64,000 nucleotides of DNA from Tridacna crocea (GCA_943736015.1 OX031070.1:39548173-39612172); one strand, 5' to 3'; counted from the first letter of the stretch, positions 49,880 to 60,479 are shown. A program made the numbers and translations. Notes: generated by a model from the sequence alone, not told the origin.

Positions 49880-50132
49880 CAACATCAGACTGCACATTAT
49901 GTGCCTTCTGATCTCCATCTACACTGTCTGCTTGGGTGTTTGTATGATTTAAGAACCCTAAGGAAGAATGCCTTTTGAAAACATTGGGGGAAAAGGAGAA
50001 AATGCTGGTAACCAGCATTTTCTCCTTTTCCCGCAATGTTTTCTTTCTTATCAGAGGCAAATTTCATCATTAATTTTGTCGTCTGCAACTGCTTTCAAAT
50101 TTAGAAAAGTCTAAAAATTTTATCGTTTGGAA
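49880..50132 (+). mobile_element. hp3 remnant followed by hp1
   Basis: 49880-49935 contains half-matching hp3 arms. hp1 hairpin at 49977-50043 with GGGGGAAAAGG / CCTTTTCCCGC arms; the right end is GGAAAAGTG. Confidence 0.65.
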
Positions 50133-50445
50133 AAGTGAAAATAGATCTAATTGAATTCCGACATTTGCGATTTTCAAGATCTTATTTTACAAGCGTTTTA
50201 TTAAATGTTAGCCCCTTTTCGTTCTGAACACAATATAAAACATTTCTTTACAAACCAAATGGATCAAGATCGGATGGAAAAGAATTAAATTGATCTCTTA
50301 CTTTCTCCATCTGCTTTCAAGAAAAAAGAGATGTTAACTTGATTTAAGAAAAATATTTAAGGAAAAGGAGCAGTGCTTTGTAAAGAACTTCTACGTTAAT
50401 CCTTTTTTCCCTACGGTGTGTTTAAACGTTTTCAGTTCGGATTAT
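50133..50445. other. Unassigned stretch
   Basis: Nothing recognised. Confidence 0.3.
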
Positions 50446-50449
50446 TTAA

Positions 50450-50650
50450 CCCGTTACCACATAATCCAGATTTTAAAACGGGCTTGAGGAAAAAGGCTTT
50501 GGAAAACATTGTGTTAAAAGTAGAAAATAACGGTAATTTTTCCACGATATTTTCTGTCCTTTTAATGCCATTTTCCAGCATTTAAGCCAAATTTAATTTG
50601 CCGTCTGCAAATGCTTTAGATTTGGACGAGTCCAAAAATTTATCGATTTT
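50450..50650 (+). mobile_element. hp1 with collapsed hairpin
   Basis: TTAA at 50446-50449, CCCGTTACCACAT start, and right flank GCCGTCTGCAAATGC; the stem is largely deleted. Confidence 0.6.
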
Positions 50651-50755
50651 TAAACCTCAACCTCAACCCACTAAATAAATGAAATGAAACTCCCAAAGCC
50701 GACAGTAAAACGCCTAAATATTACTACATTTTGGCGGAAATAATATCTCCTAATC

Positions 50756-50820
50756 GAACAACGTAGATCAAAGATCAGACTGCACGTTTTGTGCAGTCTG
50801 ATCTAATCCTACACTGTCCA
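50756..50820. mobile_element. hp3 hairpin
   Basis: GTAGATCAAAGATCAGACTG with partner CAGTCTGATCTAATC; outer AAGTCGCGCTTAGC flank as in the copy at 55903. Confidence 0.65.
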
Positions 50821-50999
50821 CAACAGGTCAGCAAGTCGCGCTTAGCTACAAGAGTGCTAAAAAGAAATAGGAAAGGTCGTATATTATACGTTAGTTGATG
50901 AAAGAGGAATTAAATTTCTCTGGTAAATATCATTTTTGAAATGAAACAGGATTACATAAAATGTCAATATCATTTCACTTGAATCATAAAATAATCCAC

Positions 51000-51106
51000 T
51001 TAACTCTGAGAGAATCAAAAGAAACTGAAGTTGCTTTTTGCGGAACAGTCGTAGATCAAGATCTGACTGCACAGAATGTGCAGTCTGATCTTGAATCTAG
51101 GCTATC
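51000..51106. mobile_element. hp3 element, partial
   Basis: TTAA at 51000-51003 then CTCTGAGAG. Hairpin at 51042-51106 with a diverged right end. Confidence 0.65.
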
Positions 51107-51195
51107 ATATATTTTTCTTTTAAATTTGATTTTCTGATCAATATAAGATTTCAGAATCGGAAAATCATGGTTCCTTTTGCTTGTCAAAGAATTAA

Positions 51196-51410
51196 CTCCA
51201 TACCAAACCACAAATGTTAGACCGGTCTAAATTCAAAGCAGACGACAAAAAAAAGAGATACTTAAATGATGGATTGTGTATCAGAGAGGGTAGGAAATAT
51301 TGTGGGAAATGGAGAAAATGCTGGTTACCAGCATTTTCTCCTTTTCCCACAATGTTTTCAAACGCTTTTTACATAAAGGTCGTTAAAACTGGAGATTGTG
51401 TGATAAAGGA
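51196..51410 (-). mobile_element. hp1 element
   Basis: TTAA at 51192-51195; right side AAAGGA-TTGA. Hairpin at 51294-51359. Confidence 0.8.
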
Positions 51411-51699
51411 TTGAACGAATTTGATAACATTTGTAGGGTTCTTGCGTTAAACGCTTAAAATGACAGAATCAACGCATTTAAATCTATTTTAAGGTAAATA
51501 TTTACGATATAAGCACTTTTTATTTACGATCTTCGCGGTGTTAAAAACCAACAAATTATAGAATGTTTATCATCCTCGATATCAACTTGAACGATTGGTT
51601 GTTTAGAGCAAAATATTTTACCCAGAGTCAACACCCGAGAATTTTATTTAATTTAGGAGTGGACGCGCCCATAGTAGTGTAATTTGATGAAAGGTAAGT
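51411..51699. other. Unassigned stretch
   Basis: Nothing recognised. Confidence 0.3.
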
Positions 51700-51703
51700 T
51701 TAA

Positions 51704-51924
51704 CTCATTACCAAACGACAATAATTTAGGCTTGTCCAAATCCGAAGCATTTGCAGACGACAAAATAAAAGTGACCAAAAATCTGAGATGTATTTTGTGA
51801 AGGGTAGAAAACATTGTGGGAAAAGGAGAAAATGCTGGTTACCAGCATTTTCTCCTTTTCCCACAATGTTTTCCAAAGGCTTCCTTCTTAGGGTAGTCAA
51901 AAGTAGGGATTGTGTGGTAATGGG
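51704..51924 (-). mobile_element. hp1 element abutting N through one TTAA
   Basis: TTAA at 51700-51703 and 51925-51928. Hairpin at 51807-51873, perfect. N begins immediately at 51929. Confidence 0.9.
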
Positions 51925-51928
51925 TTAA

Positions 51929-52195
51929 GGTAGTACACCCATAACACTTCTAGGGCAGCATGGCAAAATTTTTTTTAGTTTATAAAAACGGATTTCTACA
52001 GATACAATACTTTTGCACATTTTTAACCGACCAGAAATTCCCTTGATATCTATCTTGAAATTATCTGTTGATACTTTTGTCAGCATTCAGAAAAAGGCTT
52101 TGTAATGAGAATATAGCGTTTTTAGATCTGTAAATTAATGATAATTCTAAGACGGAAAAAAAGGGAAAAAATGGCTCGGTTAAATTTGAAAAATT
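51929..52195 (+). mobile_element. N element, 3'-truncated
   Basis: Starts GGTAGTACACCCATAAC after the shared TTAA and follows the N sequence to AAATGGCTCGGTTAAA. Confidence 0.7.
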
Positions 52196-52384
52196 TTGTA
52201 CACGTCAAATAATAATGTCTCCAAACTGAAAGGAAATTTATTTTACAAAACAAAAAACATTCTGAAAAAAAATGTAAATAGTGGTTATCAGCATTTTTTC
52301 CTTTTATCATTTTGCTGAAAAGCATGCATTCTCCTTCGGTATCTGGAATAAAAAGCATATGGCCGTTTGTAAAGGTGTCTTTTA

Positions 52385-52575
52385 AGTGTGAAAATGTTGA
52401 ATTTATCAATTTTTTATGTTTTTTTTTTTAAACGCAGTACTCCAAATTGTTTCAACCAGTACGCCTGTCTATACTTTCCGGGTGGTTCTTCTTCTTTTTT
52501 TTTTAAACCCGTGCTTCGCTCAATATTCGTCGAAAGCAACTGGCAGCTTCTCCACATGGCCGGAATCCTACCTTG
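52385..52575 (-). mobile_element. Decayed SINE-G-like sequence
   Basis: AACTGGCAGCTTCTCCACATG and AATATTCGTCGAAAGC resemble the SINE-G body; poly(T) insertions obscure the rest. Confidence 0.35.
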
Positions 52576-52580
52576 CTTAA

Positions 52581-52799
52581 CCCTTTACTCCATAGATACT
52601 CATTTCTACACATTGCTTGTTGGAGCCTTTGGAAAACATTGAGGCAAAAGGTGAAATTGCTTGTAACAAGCAGTCACATTTTGTCACAATGTTTTCTATG
52701 CTATCAAAAGGTGTCATATACACATTAGAAACTGCTTCATCCTTGCTGTTATTTAGGGTCAATTAGAGATACCATAGAAATGCCTTATGGGGTAAAAGG
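52581..52799 (-). mobile_element. hp2 element, TTAA both sides
   Basis: TTAA at 52577-52580 and 52800-52803. Hairpin at 52631-52695 with several unpaired bases. Confidence 0.8.
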
Positions 52800-52910
52800 T
52801 TAATGGCAAAGTGTAGGATTCGTTATCAGAGGTCCCGGGCTCGAGCCACGCTGGAAGCACCGGGCCTTTTGTTTGAGTATCCTTGTACAGGATACATAAC
52901 TACACCCCCA

Positions 52911-53224
52911 TTATCTCCTTTTCCGTCGTTGTTTTCAAGAGGCTTCTTCTCACGATCGTTAAAAGTCGAGATTATGTGATGAAGGGTTAAAAGCTTTAAC
53001 TCTTTACCAAACGACAAAATGCTGGACCAGTCTTAAATGAAAGCATTAGCTGACGACAAAAAAAATGTGACTCAAAAATTGAAATTCGATTTTTGAGAGG
53101 GTAGAAAAAACCTTGTGGGAAAAGGAGAAAATGCTGGTTACCAGCATTTTCTCCTTTTCCTACAATGTTTTTCAAAAGCTTTCTTTCACAGGATGGTTTA
53201 AAGTCGAGATTGTTTGATAAAGGG
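52911..53224 (-). mobile_element. hp1 right half, then complete hp1
   Basis: 52911-52986 is a right half ending GAAGGG before TTAA (52987-52990). 53000-53224 starts after TTAA (52996-52999), hairpin at 53104-53173, and ends AAAGGG-TGAA. Confidence 0.75.
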
Positions 53225-53401
53225 TGAACTGTTGTTTAGTAGAAATCACACTGTGATAAATGGAATCGTTTCTGTACAAATATAACGTTTTGTTCGCGAA
53301 AAACACTCCAGGTTAGCGAGGGCAAAATACTCGAAAACCCACTCTCGTAATCTTGTTCTGGTTTCTTTGCACAAACAAAATGAGAATTTACCCAGACTCC
53401 C

Positions 53402-53464
53402 CAGGGCTCGTATTCAGCAACTATTCCTAGTTTCATTGAGTTCTTTTTCTTGATTTAAAAAGAC

Positions 53465-53508
<44 letters not shown>

Positions 53509-53509
53509 G

Positions 53510-53544
<35 letters not shown>

Positions 53545-54000
53545 GTAGGTAGACAGACAACCGGACAACCAGACAGAAAGACAGACAAACAAATAGATAG
53601 ATAGATAGAGATAGATAGATAGGTAGGTAGGTAGACAGACAACCGGACAACCAGACAGACAAACAGACAGACAGAAGATAGATAGAAAGATAGATAGGTA
53701 GGTACGTAGGTAGGTAGACAGACAACCGGACAACCAGACAGACAAACAGACAGACAGAAGATAGATAGATAGATAGATAGATAGATATGCATAAGTATTT
53801 CTAGATTTAAAAGGAATTACTAAATTTGAAAGTAACATAACATTATATTGTTTGTGAATACAGACCATGATTTCATTTGAAAAAGTATATTGAGAATCTC
53901 CAGGTCTTTGATTTTAAGACCGTGTAATTTAGAACTTGCGTTACTTTCTAAATCTATGAAAAGATAAAGAATATTTCAATGAATGAATTGTAAATACGGG
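53402..54000. mobile_element. F element expanded by a GATA-type array
   Basis: F left end CAGGGCTCGTATTCAGCAAC and right end GAATTGTAAATACGGGC enclose degenerate F arms and the array at 53460-53790. Confidence 0.6.
53460..53790. repeat. Compound GATA/GGTA/GACA array with ~75-80-bp higher-order unit
   Basis: Runs of GATA alternate with GGTAGGTAGACAGACAACCG and GACAACCAGACAG blocks, which recur about every 75-80 bp. All frames across it are low complexity. Confidence 0.9.
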
Positions 54001-54002
54001 CT

Positions 54003-54330
54003 CTTGGCCTTTATACATCAACTATTCTTAGTTTCAATTCTAGTCTCATTCAAGATTTTGAAAGTAAAACATCTTCTGATTGGCTATTTCAAATGATTTA
54101 GCCAATCAGAAGATGTGCTACTTTCAAATCTAGAAAATTCTTCAGAATAAGACCAACGACCCATGTGCACCAACCTTTCTGATCTTAAGAGCATCATTAA
54201 TCCAGTTCCCGAGAATTTCTTAAATTTCAAAGTATACTTTTTATACCAAATGGCTTAGCCAATCAGAAACTGTGTTACTTTCTACATAAAGAATGAGACT
54301 AAGAATTATGGCAGACTTCAGAATGGTCGG
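54003..54330. mobile_element. Two F elements in tandem
   Basis: 54003-54165 has paired GATTGGCTATTTCAAATG arms; 54160-54330 keeps one GCCAATCAG arm and a GAATGGTCGGCC end. Confidence 0.55.
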
Positions 54331-54488
54331 CCTTGGTTTCAATGGGGGAAAAAACTGGGGGAAGATTGAGAATTCCCAGATATTCGATTTTACGACCGTT
54401 TAATTTTGTGCCCTTCGGCATGACCGATAAGCAATTTCGGCTTTCTGCGAAAGATCGAAAATCTAAATTACGCAGCTGTGCATCTCGA

Positions 54489-54710
54489 CTCTTTACCAGA
54501 CGACATAAAGTTTTAGACAGGTCCAAATTGAAAGCATTTGTAGACGACAATTTAAATATGGCTAAAGTTTTGTAATTTGTCAATGAAATGGTAGAAAACA
54601 TTAAGGAAAGGGAAGAAAATGCTGGTTCCCAGCATTTTCTTCCTTTTCCACAATGTTTTCAATGTGTTCTTCTTGAGGGTCCTTTAAAAGAAGGATTGTG
54701 TGGAACAGGG
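54489..54710 (-). mobile_element. hp1 element with GAAG/CTTC arm pair
   Basis: Left flank TCGA; ends CAGGG before TTAA (54711-54714). Hairpin at 54594-54660: an extra A/T pair (GGAAGAAAATG / CATTTTCTTCC) occurs on both arms. Confidence 0.8.
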
Positions 54711-54714
54711 TTAA

Positions 54715-55250
54715 ATGCAGTTTTCGTCTGCTTCATGTGCATTTCACTGTCGTCTGGTCTCAAAATTAAGTCATAGCAGAGCTGTTTTCGTAATGCTATC
54801 AAATTATAGGAATCTAACCGGAACATGCGCAAAAGTATGCGTAGAGCACATGAACAGCGTCTCCTAGACGTCAAGAGGAATCGAAAGCCAATTTTTAGGA
54901 CCAAACAAAATTTCCTGCTAGATGAATAAAACAAAATCCCAGTTAATTTCTCGAAATAGCTGAGTGCGCTTACTGTTGACCTACATTTTGGTATCGTTAT
55001 ATTAGAATGAATAAATAGTATACAGCGATTGGTCAAAAACACGGATATGTTTATTACGCGGGTCCCTGCGGACATATTTTCCAGCAAAAAAGGTTTGCAT
55101 GGTTCCTTTTCATGTTTCTCTTTAAGTTAAGCCACAAAATGGTGTAAAAGGGTGGAACAGTGTGGAATTGTTCATATTGTTGTATCTGTCACACGATCTA
55201 TCTTTTTTTTAAAATTCAGTTTCCCTTTTTTTCCCATGAATAAGTAAGAG
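54715..55250. other. Unassigned stretch with long open frame
   Basis: A 142-codon minus-strand frame (54659-55087) spans hp1 sequence and has no domain, so it is not called. A plus-strand patch (MRKSMRRAHEQRLLDVKRNR, from 54825) looks coding-like but ends at a stop after 34 codons and lacks other support. Confidence 0.3.
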
Positions 55251-55251
55251 C

Positions 55252-55440
55252 GATCCTGCGTGGCTCGATGGTAAGAGCTAAGATATGAAATCTGCAGGCA
55301 CCAAGTCATTGCAACAGGACTCATTCCTTTCTCACCGTTGATCATAATTTCAACGATGGTTATAATTACGTGAAAGCAGTAAGCAGTTTGGAAAGATTAC
55401 TTCGCGAAATAATTGTAAAAAAAGAAGGCTTTAATTGAAA
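55252..55440 (+). mobile_element. SINE-G-like copy
   Basis: CCTGCGTGGCTCGATGGTAAG is an A-box-bearing start; the body includes GCAACAGGACTCATTCC and ATTTCAACGATGGTTAT. Confidence 0.6.
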
Positions 55441-55451
55441 TAATATTGAAA

Positions 55452-55726
55452 CAATATGGCCTGCAACACGCGAAAAGGGCCATTCGGACATTTGCGTAAA
55501 GTGCCGTCTCGGATCAGCCTGCGCAGTCCGCGCAGGCTAATCCGAGACAGCACTTCACGTCTTCATTAGATTTTGTTCTTCAGTAGACTTCTGCAAAACA
55601 GAAAAAAAATCATATAAACGGAAAGTGCCGTCTCGGATTAGCCTGCGCGGACTGCGCAGGCTGATCCGAGACGACACTTTACGCAGATGTCCGAATTGCC
55701 CTTTTCGCGTGTTGCAAGCCATATTG
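55452..55726. mobile_element. E element, copy 2
   Basis: Inverted ends CAATATGGCCTGCAACACGC and partner. Two internal palindromes around GCCTGCGCAGTCCGCGCAGG and GCCTGCGCGGACTGCGCAGG, oppositely centred. Confidence 0.8.
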
Positions 55727-55902
55727 AAAACGTAGATAAACAGTGCATCAAATAACATTGGTCTAACCTTGCTTTCTGTCTTCTTTTCCTTTAACTCTTA
55801 TTCTGCTTAATAACTAAAATGATTTTTTAAAATTCGATTGTAAAAATCCAAATTTTGTTATTTCAAAGGTATGTTTTTTTTTTCGGGATAATTTCTCTTT
55901 AT

Positions 55903-55968
55903 CGGACAGTGTAGATCCAAGATCAGACTGCACGTTCTGTGCAGTCTGAGCTTGATCTACACTGTCCG
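55903..55968. mobile_element. hp3 hairpin
   Basis: CGGACAGTGTAGATCCAAG with partner; one change (CTGAGCTTG) breaks a pair. Confidence 0.7.
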
Positions 55969-56101
55969 CAAAAGGTCAGTGAGTCGCGCTTAGCAATATC
56001 AGTGTTAAGATTTTAGACCAAAATAACTCTGATGCAAATAAATTTAACGAAATCTGTTTTCGTGAAAGTGAACAATAAAACTTTCTGCAGCGTATCAACT
56101 C

Positions 56102-56324
56102 AATCTTTCACCAAACGAAGAATTTTTCAAACTTGTTTAAATTTAAAGACGTAGCACACAAAAGATTTAAAAGTGTCACAAACGACGAAAAATTCTCTTG
56201 AACGAGCAGAAAACATTGTGGACAAAAGGAGAAAATGCTGGTTACCAGCATATTCTCCTTTACCCACGATGTTTCAAATACCACCTTTAGGGTCGTGAAA
56301 ACCTGGGATTGTTGGCGAAAGATT
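56102..56324 (-). mobile_element. Diverged hp1 element
   Basis: Hairpin at 56209-56275; termini CAATCTTTCACC and GCGAAAGATTTC have decayed. Confidence 0.7.
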
Positions 56325-56489
56325 TCAAGAAGTTCTAAGAAACAAAAACGATTCATCAAAGGCCATTCTGCAGGGTGAAATTCCACGTGCATCGGAAGTA
56401 AACAGGATAAAGAGCTTTTTGAGGCATCTTATTTTTTGTATCTTTCAAGAATCAAAAAACCAAGACTACGTGATTAGCAAATCTGCTGT

Positions 56490-56541
56490 GCTCTGGCAAA
56501 AGGAGGCTTAATGCGTCTCTGTGGGTGCATGATACCTGACA
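56490..56541. mobile_element. D left-end fragment
   Basis: CTCTGGCAAAAGGAGGCTTAA and GTGCATGATACC, cut by U. Confidence 0.5.
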
Positions 56542-56544
56542 AAT

Positions 56545-56959
56545 ATATATACTGCTCAAAATAATTAAAGGATCACACAAATGCTGTAATTCAAATCTTT
56601 CACTTTGCTAAACACTTGGTTTTTGTGCTCCGAAAACCATCAGATTACATTCTTTCTACACAAAATGGCTCACTGAAGTTTTCTTGTTTGTTTCATTTTA
56701 AATGCTGATAAGCCGAGATGAAACAATGACACCTCCGATTCTCTAAAAAGCCCCTGTTGCATACCACAATAACGGCTTTGACAGGAACGGCCCATATTAT
56801 TTTGAACAAACCGAATTGTTTACCTGGTGTGAAATTTTCAGTACTAAGGCTGAATAACTTATGAGCAAAAAAATATTTACATTGTCCTATACTGAAAAAA
56901 AAAAATTTGCGATCGAAATCGAGGACATGCGACCCTTTAATTTTTTGAGCAGTGTATAA
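56545..56959. mobile_element. U element
   Basis: Inverted ends TATATACTGCTCAAAATAAT and ATTTTTTGAGCAGTGTATA; 415 bp, no coding capacity. Shares end type with 18186-18626. Confidence 0.75.
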
Positions 56960-57356
56960 TTAAAGTATTACATAGAGGATAATCAACTGGTTATTTTGTA
57001 TATGAAAAATAACCAGTCGATTATTCTATTTATTATATTCCATATTAACATTACAATTTTTAATTTTTCGTTTGAAAGTCGAAATCAATGCTTTTGATAG
57101 AGTGAAGAAATCAGGGACATAGTGCAGATGATACATAATTTAAAAAAAAAAAACAGGACTGAGAAAAGTAGTTGGATTGTCTGGTTGAAAATATAGAATT
57201 TACAATTAACTCTATAAGTGCTTAATGAAAAACAAAGTAGTTCCTAAATTACAGCAGGAAATGAAGGTGAAAGTTGATATCGTCAGTAGTGGCGGTATCA
57301 AAATTTATTATACTAGGAAATTCCAGCATTTCACTGCTAGGTATATATAATAAAGT
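56960..57356. other. Unassigned stretch
   Basis: AT-rich; a short inverted pair (AACTGGTTATTTTGTATATG / AAATAACCAGTCG) lies near 56988. Confidence 0.3.
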
Positions 57357-57791
57357 GTCGTAGGCCAGATTGGAATCTAGGCAGATCCGGAATCTGCCTA
57401 GACCAAATTAGAATTCAAATTTTGTACAGATCAAAATGCATTGTTTTCTCATATTTTTTTTAAACATATTGATTTAATTATGTTTACAATTGACAGGTTT
57501 TTTCAATTAAAGCATTTTATATGATTTTTCCACAATCACGCTGTTTTCAAACATTCAAAATTTATATTCACTCTGAATTTCTGACTAAAACTTCTTTTAT
57601 TTTGGGGTTTACGTTTAAAAGTAAGATGATTCAAATGTAGACGCCCTATGTTCAACGAGAAATTATTAAAATTCGGTTTAGGCAGATTGTAGAGCTGCCT
57701 AGCTAAATTGGTATCCTGATTTGTTATAGACAAATTCCAGTTTGGTCTAGGCAGATTCCGGATCTGCCTGGATTCCAGTTTGGACTACGAC
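57357..57791. mobile_element. V element with ~55-bp inverted ends
   Basis: Both ends read GTCGTAG inward and contain a smaller palindrome GGCAGATCCGGAATCTGCC followed by TAGACCAAA. AAGT flanks both sides (57353-57356, 57792-57795). A third such palindrome lies inside near 57665. Confidence 0.8.
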
Positions 57792-57865
57792 AAGTTCGGT
57801 ATATAACAACCTATTGAATCCGGAGTTACAATTGATACTTGGACGTGCAAAAAAAATTATTAGTA

Positions 57866-57963
57866 ACAAAAAGTTTCGGCCCCGGTCAGCCTTCGCGGAC
57901 TGCGCAGGCTGACCTGGGTCGATAGTTTTTGCAGATGCATTAGGCCTCCTTTTTCCAGACCAT
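57866..57963. mobile_element. D element, right part
   Basis: Core 57866-57932 (CCCGGTCAGCCTTCGCGG) and right terminus GATGCATTAGGCCTCC. Confidence 0.65.
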
Positions 57964-57973
57964 GTCTCAAAAT

Positions 57974-58207
57974 CGTCACGCAAAAAGGGGACCGTCTAGG
58001 AATTCTGTACATCAGTTAGATGAAAACAGATCAACGATAGTGATAGTGCAGGTCAGTTTAAGTTGATAATTCAAGTCAAGAATGATTGTATAACAAGGTA
58101 CAATGACCACTTTTCATACAGAAAATGTCATTAAAGCAAAAAGTGTCAATCCTGGTCAGTCTGCGCTATTCGCGCAGTCTGACCAGGGTCGACACTTTTC
58201 ACTTTTG
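57974..58207. mobile_element. D2 element
   Basis: CACGCAAAAAGGGGACCGTC terminus and core 58136-58200 (CCTGGTCAGTCTGCGC and partner); the far terminus is missing. Confidence 0.7.
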
Positions 58208-58386
58208 GCTTGGCAAGAATATTGTGCGAAATACTGGTAATAGAAACTCTACAGGAAAGCATGGATAGGTGCTTTGACCGCTGCAATATAACTGAAATAA
58301 TGTTGAAAGCGGCGTTGAACACTATTCAATCAATCAATCAACCAATAGATCGATCGATCGATCAATCGATCAATCAATCAATCAAT
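58208..58386 (+). mobile_element. 5'-truncated SINE-G with long tail
   Basis: AAGCATGGATAGGTGC to GGCGTTGAACACTATT then a (CAAT/CGAT)n tail of about 60 bp, defining the 3' end of the family. Confidence 0.75.
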
Positions 58387-58474
58387 TATTTCAACGCTTA
58401 AACGATAGTCCTACCTAATAAGTGAAATTCAACTTTCAAACCGACTGTTAAAACCTCGATTGCTCTACTGCGTA

Positions 58475-58540
58475 TCGGACAGTGTGGATCCAAGATCAGA
58501 CTGCACGTTCTGTGCAGTCTGATCTTGATCCACATTGTCT
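58475..58540. mobile_element. hp3 hairpin with GTGGATC/GATCCAC pair
   Basis: Most hp3 copies have GTAGATC/GATCTAC; here both arms carry the G-C version. Confidence 0.7.
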
Positions 58541-58689
58541 TCATAAGGTTCTTAGCGCATACCAACCTAAGGATTAGAATTTGAATCAGGATTCTTCTTG
58601 CGCTGTATAACTGTGTGATGATTCTATTAGAAAATTCTAAGTATTTTTACGAGACAAATTACAAATCCAGACGCCTCATCCTTAGACCC

Positions 58690-58770
58690 CGAAAGAATAA
58701 ATCCTGAATTTTAATGATCCCTGAGGGGAAATTGCTATAAAAAAAGATGAACAAAAAGGAGAAACTGCTA
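58690..58770 (+). mobile_element. hp1 fragment
   Basis: CCTGAATTTTAATGATCCC and GAAATTGCTATAAAAAA match an hp1 left flank with a damaged arm. Confidence 0.45.
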
Positions 58771-59125
58771 CTTGATTTATCGATTGATCGATTGGTTGAT
58801 TGGTTGATAGATTTACTGACTGACTGACTGACTGATTGACTGACTGATTGATTGATTGGTTGATTGTTTGATTTGTTTTTTGATTGATTGATTGATTGAT
58901 TGATTGTCTGAATACTTCACTCCGCTTTCAACGTTATTGCAATTATATCCCGGCGGCCAGTGCACATATTCATGCTTTTTGGAATTTCTTTAATCAGTAC
59001 TTTGCACAATATTTTGTACAAGCCACTGGCTGCTTTCCCACATAACCATCTTCCAAACAACGGTCAGCGGTAAGAGAGGAATGAATCCTGTTGCAATGAC
59101 TATCATTAATCGTCGGAAGAACAAA
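58771..59125 (-). mobile_element. SINE-G with ~130-bp simple tail
   Basis: (GATT/GACT)n tail 58771-58905, then the SINE-G 3' end, body and GACTATCATTAATC; the tRNA head is missing. Confidence 0.75.
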
Positions 59126-59126
59126 T

Positions 59127-59310
59127 CTTTACCATTCAATTCCGACTTTTAAATAACCATCTTGAGAGAAAAACAGCATATTCTCACTTTACCACAACGT
59201 TTTCTATCATTTCTAACTCAAACTACACCAATTTCTAGGTAACATATATTTGTCGTCTGCAAACGATTTGAATTTGGACTAGTATAAATTTAATCGTCTG
59301 ATAAAACAGT
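59127..59310 (+). mobile_element. Diverged hp1 element
   Basis: TTTACCATTCAATTCCG start, GTCGTCTGCAAACG right flank; the left arm is deleted. Confidence 0.5.
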
Positions 59311-59358
59311 TCTATGAGAGTTCGGAAAACAATTTCTCCCAAACAGACGGCCGTTCCA

Positions 59359-59559
59359 TCAATCTACGCCAAGCGACATTTTCTTGGCTTCATGGGCGTT
59401 TGCATATTTCTTAGAAAACATTTGTAGTTCTCGGTGCGTTTTTAAACGAGCCGTAAGAGTTTCGACCCAGAACAGGTGTGAAATTGTGTCTTTATATATT
59501 TCGTCAAAAGACTTAATAAATGTAAGCATAAGTGTAAAAATTGATCCAGATTGATTCAT
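59359..59559 (-). CDS. Candidate short coding segment, unidentified
   Basis: Minus-strand ATG (59557-59559) opens 66 codons beginning MNQSGSIFTLMLTFIKSFDE and ending EAKKMSLGVD before TGA. The frame also runs upstream through simple repeat. Composition (amphipathic Lys/Glu-rich, one Trp) is protein-like and the DNA belongs to no repeat family seen here. No domain is recognised, and neither a splice site nor a promoter supports it. It could be a chance frame or a remnant of a transposon gene. Confidence 0.25.
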   Translation of the reverse strand: MNQSGSIFTLMLTFIKSFDEIYKDTISHLFWVETLTARLKTHRELQMFSKKYANAHEAKKMSLGVD

Positions 59560-59569
59560 CTTCTTGACC

Positions 59570-59895
59570 GACCATTCGACCCATACCACCGACCAACCAT
59601 CCATCACACCACCGATCGATCGACCGACAAAGCCACTGACAAATAGACCGGCCGTTCAATCAACCGACCGTTAAACTAACCGACCTATAAATCAACCGAC
59701 CAACCGACTCAGCGACCAATCCATAGATCAAACTACCAACCAAACCACTAACCAATCAACCGACAACCAGAAAAGTCCGATCCATCCATCCATCCATCCA
59801 TCCATTCATTCATTCATTCATTCATTCATCGAATGAATGAATGAATCCAACTATCAATCAATCAGTCAATCAATCAATCGATCAATCAACCAATT
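59570..59895. repeat. Compound simple repeats (ACCG, CATC, CATT, CAAT)
   Basis: Irregular ACCGACC-type sequence grading into clean CATC, CATT and CAAT runs at 59777-59895. Confidence 0.85.
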
Positions 59896-59899
59896 CATC

Positions 59900-60227
59900 A
59901 AAAAGGGCAGGTGATTATAGACACACTCACATAATATGCAAATCTGTTCAATATGAGATTATTACATTCCACTGAAACTTATTAGCTATTTTACGTTTGA
60001 CCAAACGAGTGGTTGGTAGTCTGATCTTGATCTACGCCATTCCCAAAAGTCCCTGTTTTCGTTAACAAACAACTCTGAAAGGACATTTATTGTATTTTCA
60101 CTTTCAATTCGACCGGATGGTACATTTCTTAGCACGTTATGTCACCCATCTGCCATTGCCTAACATTCAAGTTTAGTGTATAGACAACCTGCAAAGGCTG
60201 CTGATCTGTTCCCTTTGCATTACCTAC
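59900..60227. other. Unassigned stretch with hp3 half-core
   Basis: GTCTGATCTTGATCTACGCC near 60018 is a lone hp3 right arm. Confidence 0.35.
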
Positions 60228-60479
60228 CCAGTTTGGATTTGGGTTTCTACTGGAGTTTCACTCCGTTTTAACAGCTTAGGTCATATTCATGGGGCCAGTG
60301 CGACTATGCATATGTTTCCTGGCGTTCACACACTGACACAACGTTCTTTCCACACTGACTTTTTTCTCTTTTACATCAGATATGAGAGGCGAAAAGTACC
60401 TGGAAAGAAGGTTGCCGCAACTGGCCATCGTACATGTAACCACAATGTCACGTATCAGATACTCTAACCACTGGGCTTA
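60228..60479 (-). mobile_element. SINE-H, copy 2
   Basis: GTTTTAACAGCTTAGGTCAT, GAGAGGCGAAAAG and a decayed head ending CTCTAACCACTGGG match the nested SINE-H at 4632-4904. Confidence 0.7.

Noticed and set aside
53414..53868. Frames of repeating YLSI/YLPT over 53.4-53.9 kb
   Set aside because: They translate the GATA/GGTA/GACA array; the regularity comes from the microsatellite, not a protein repeat.
54659..55087. 142-codon minus-strand frame
   Set aside because: It starts beyond and ends inside hp1 sequence, has no domain and lies within chance length for this base composition.
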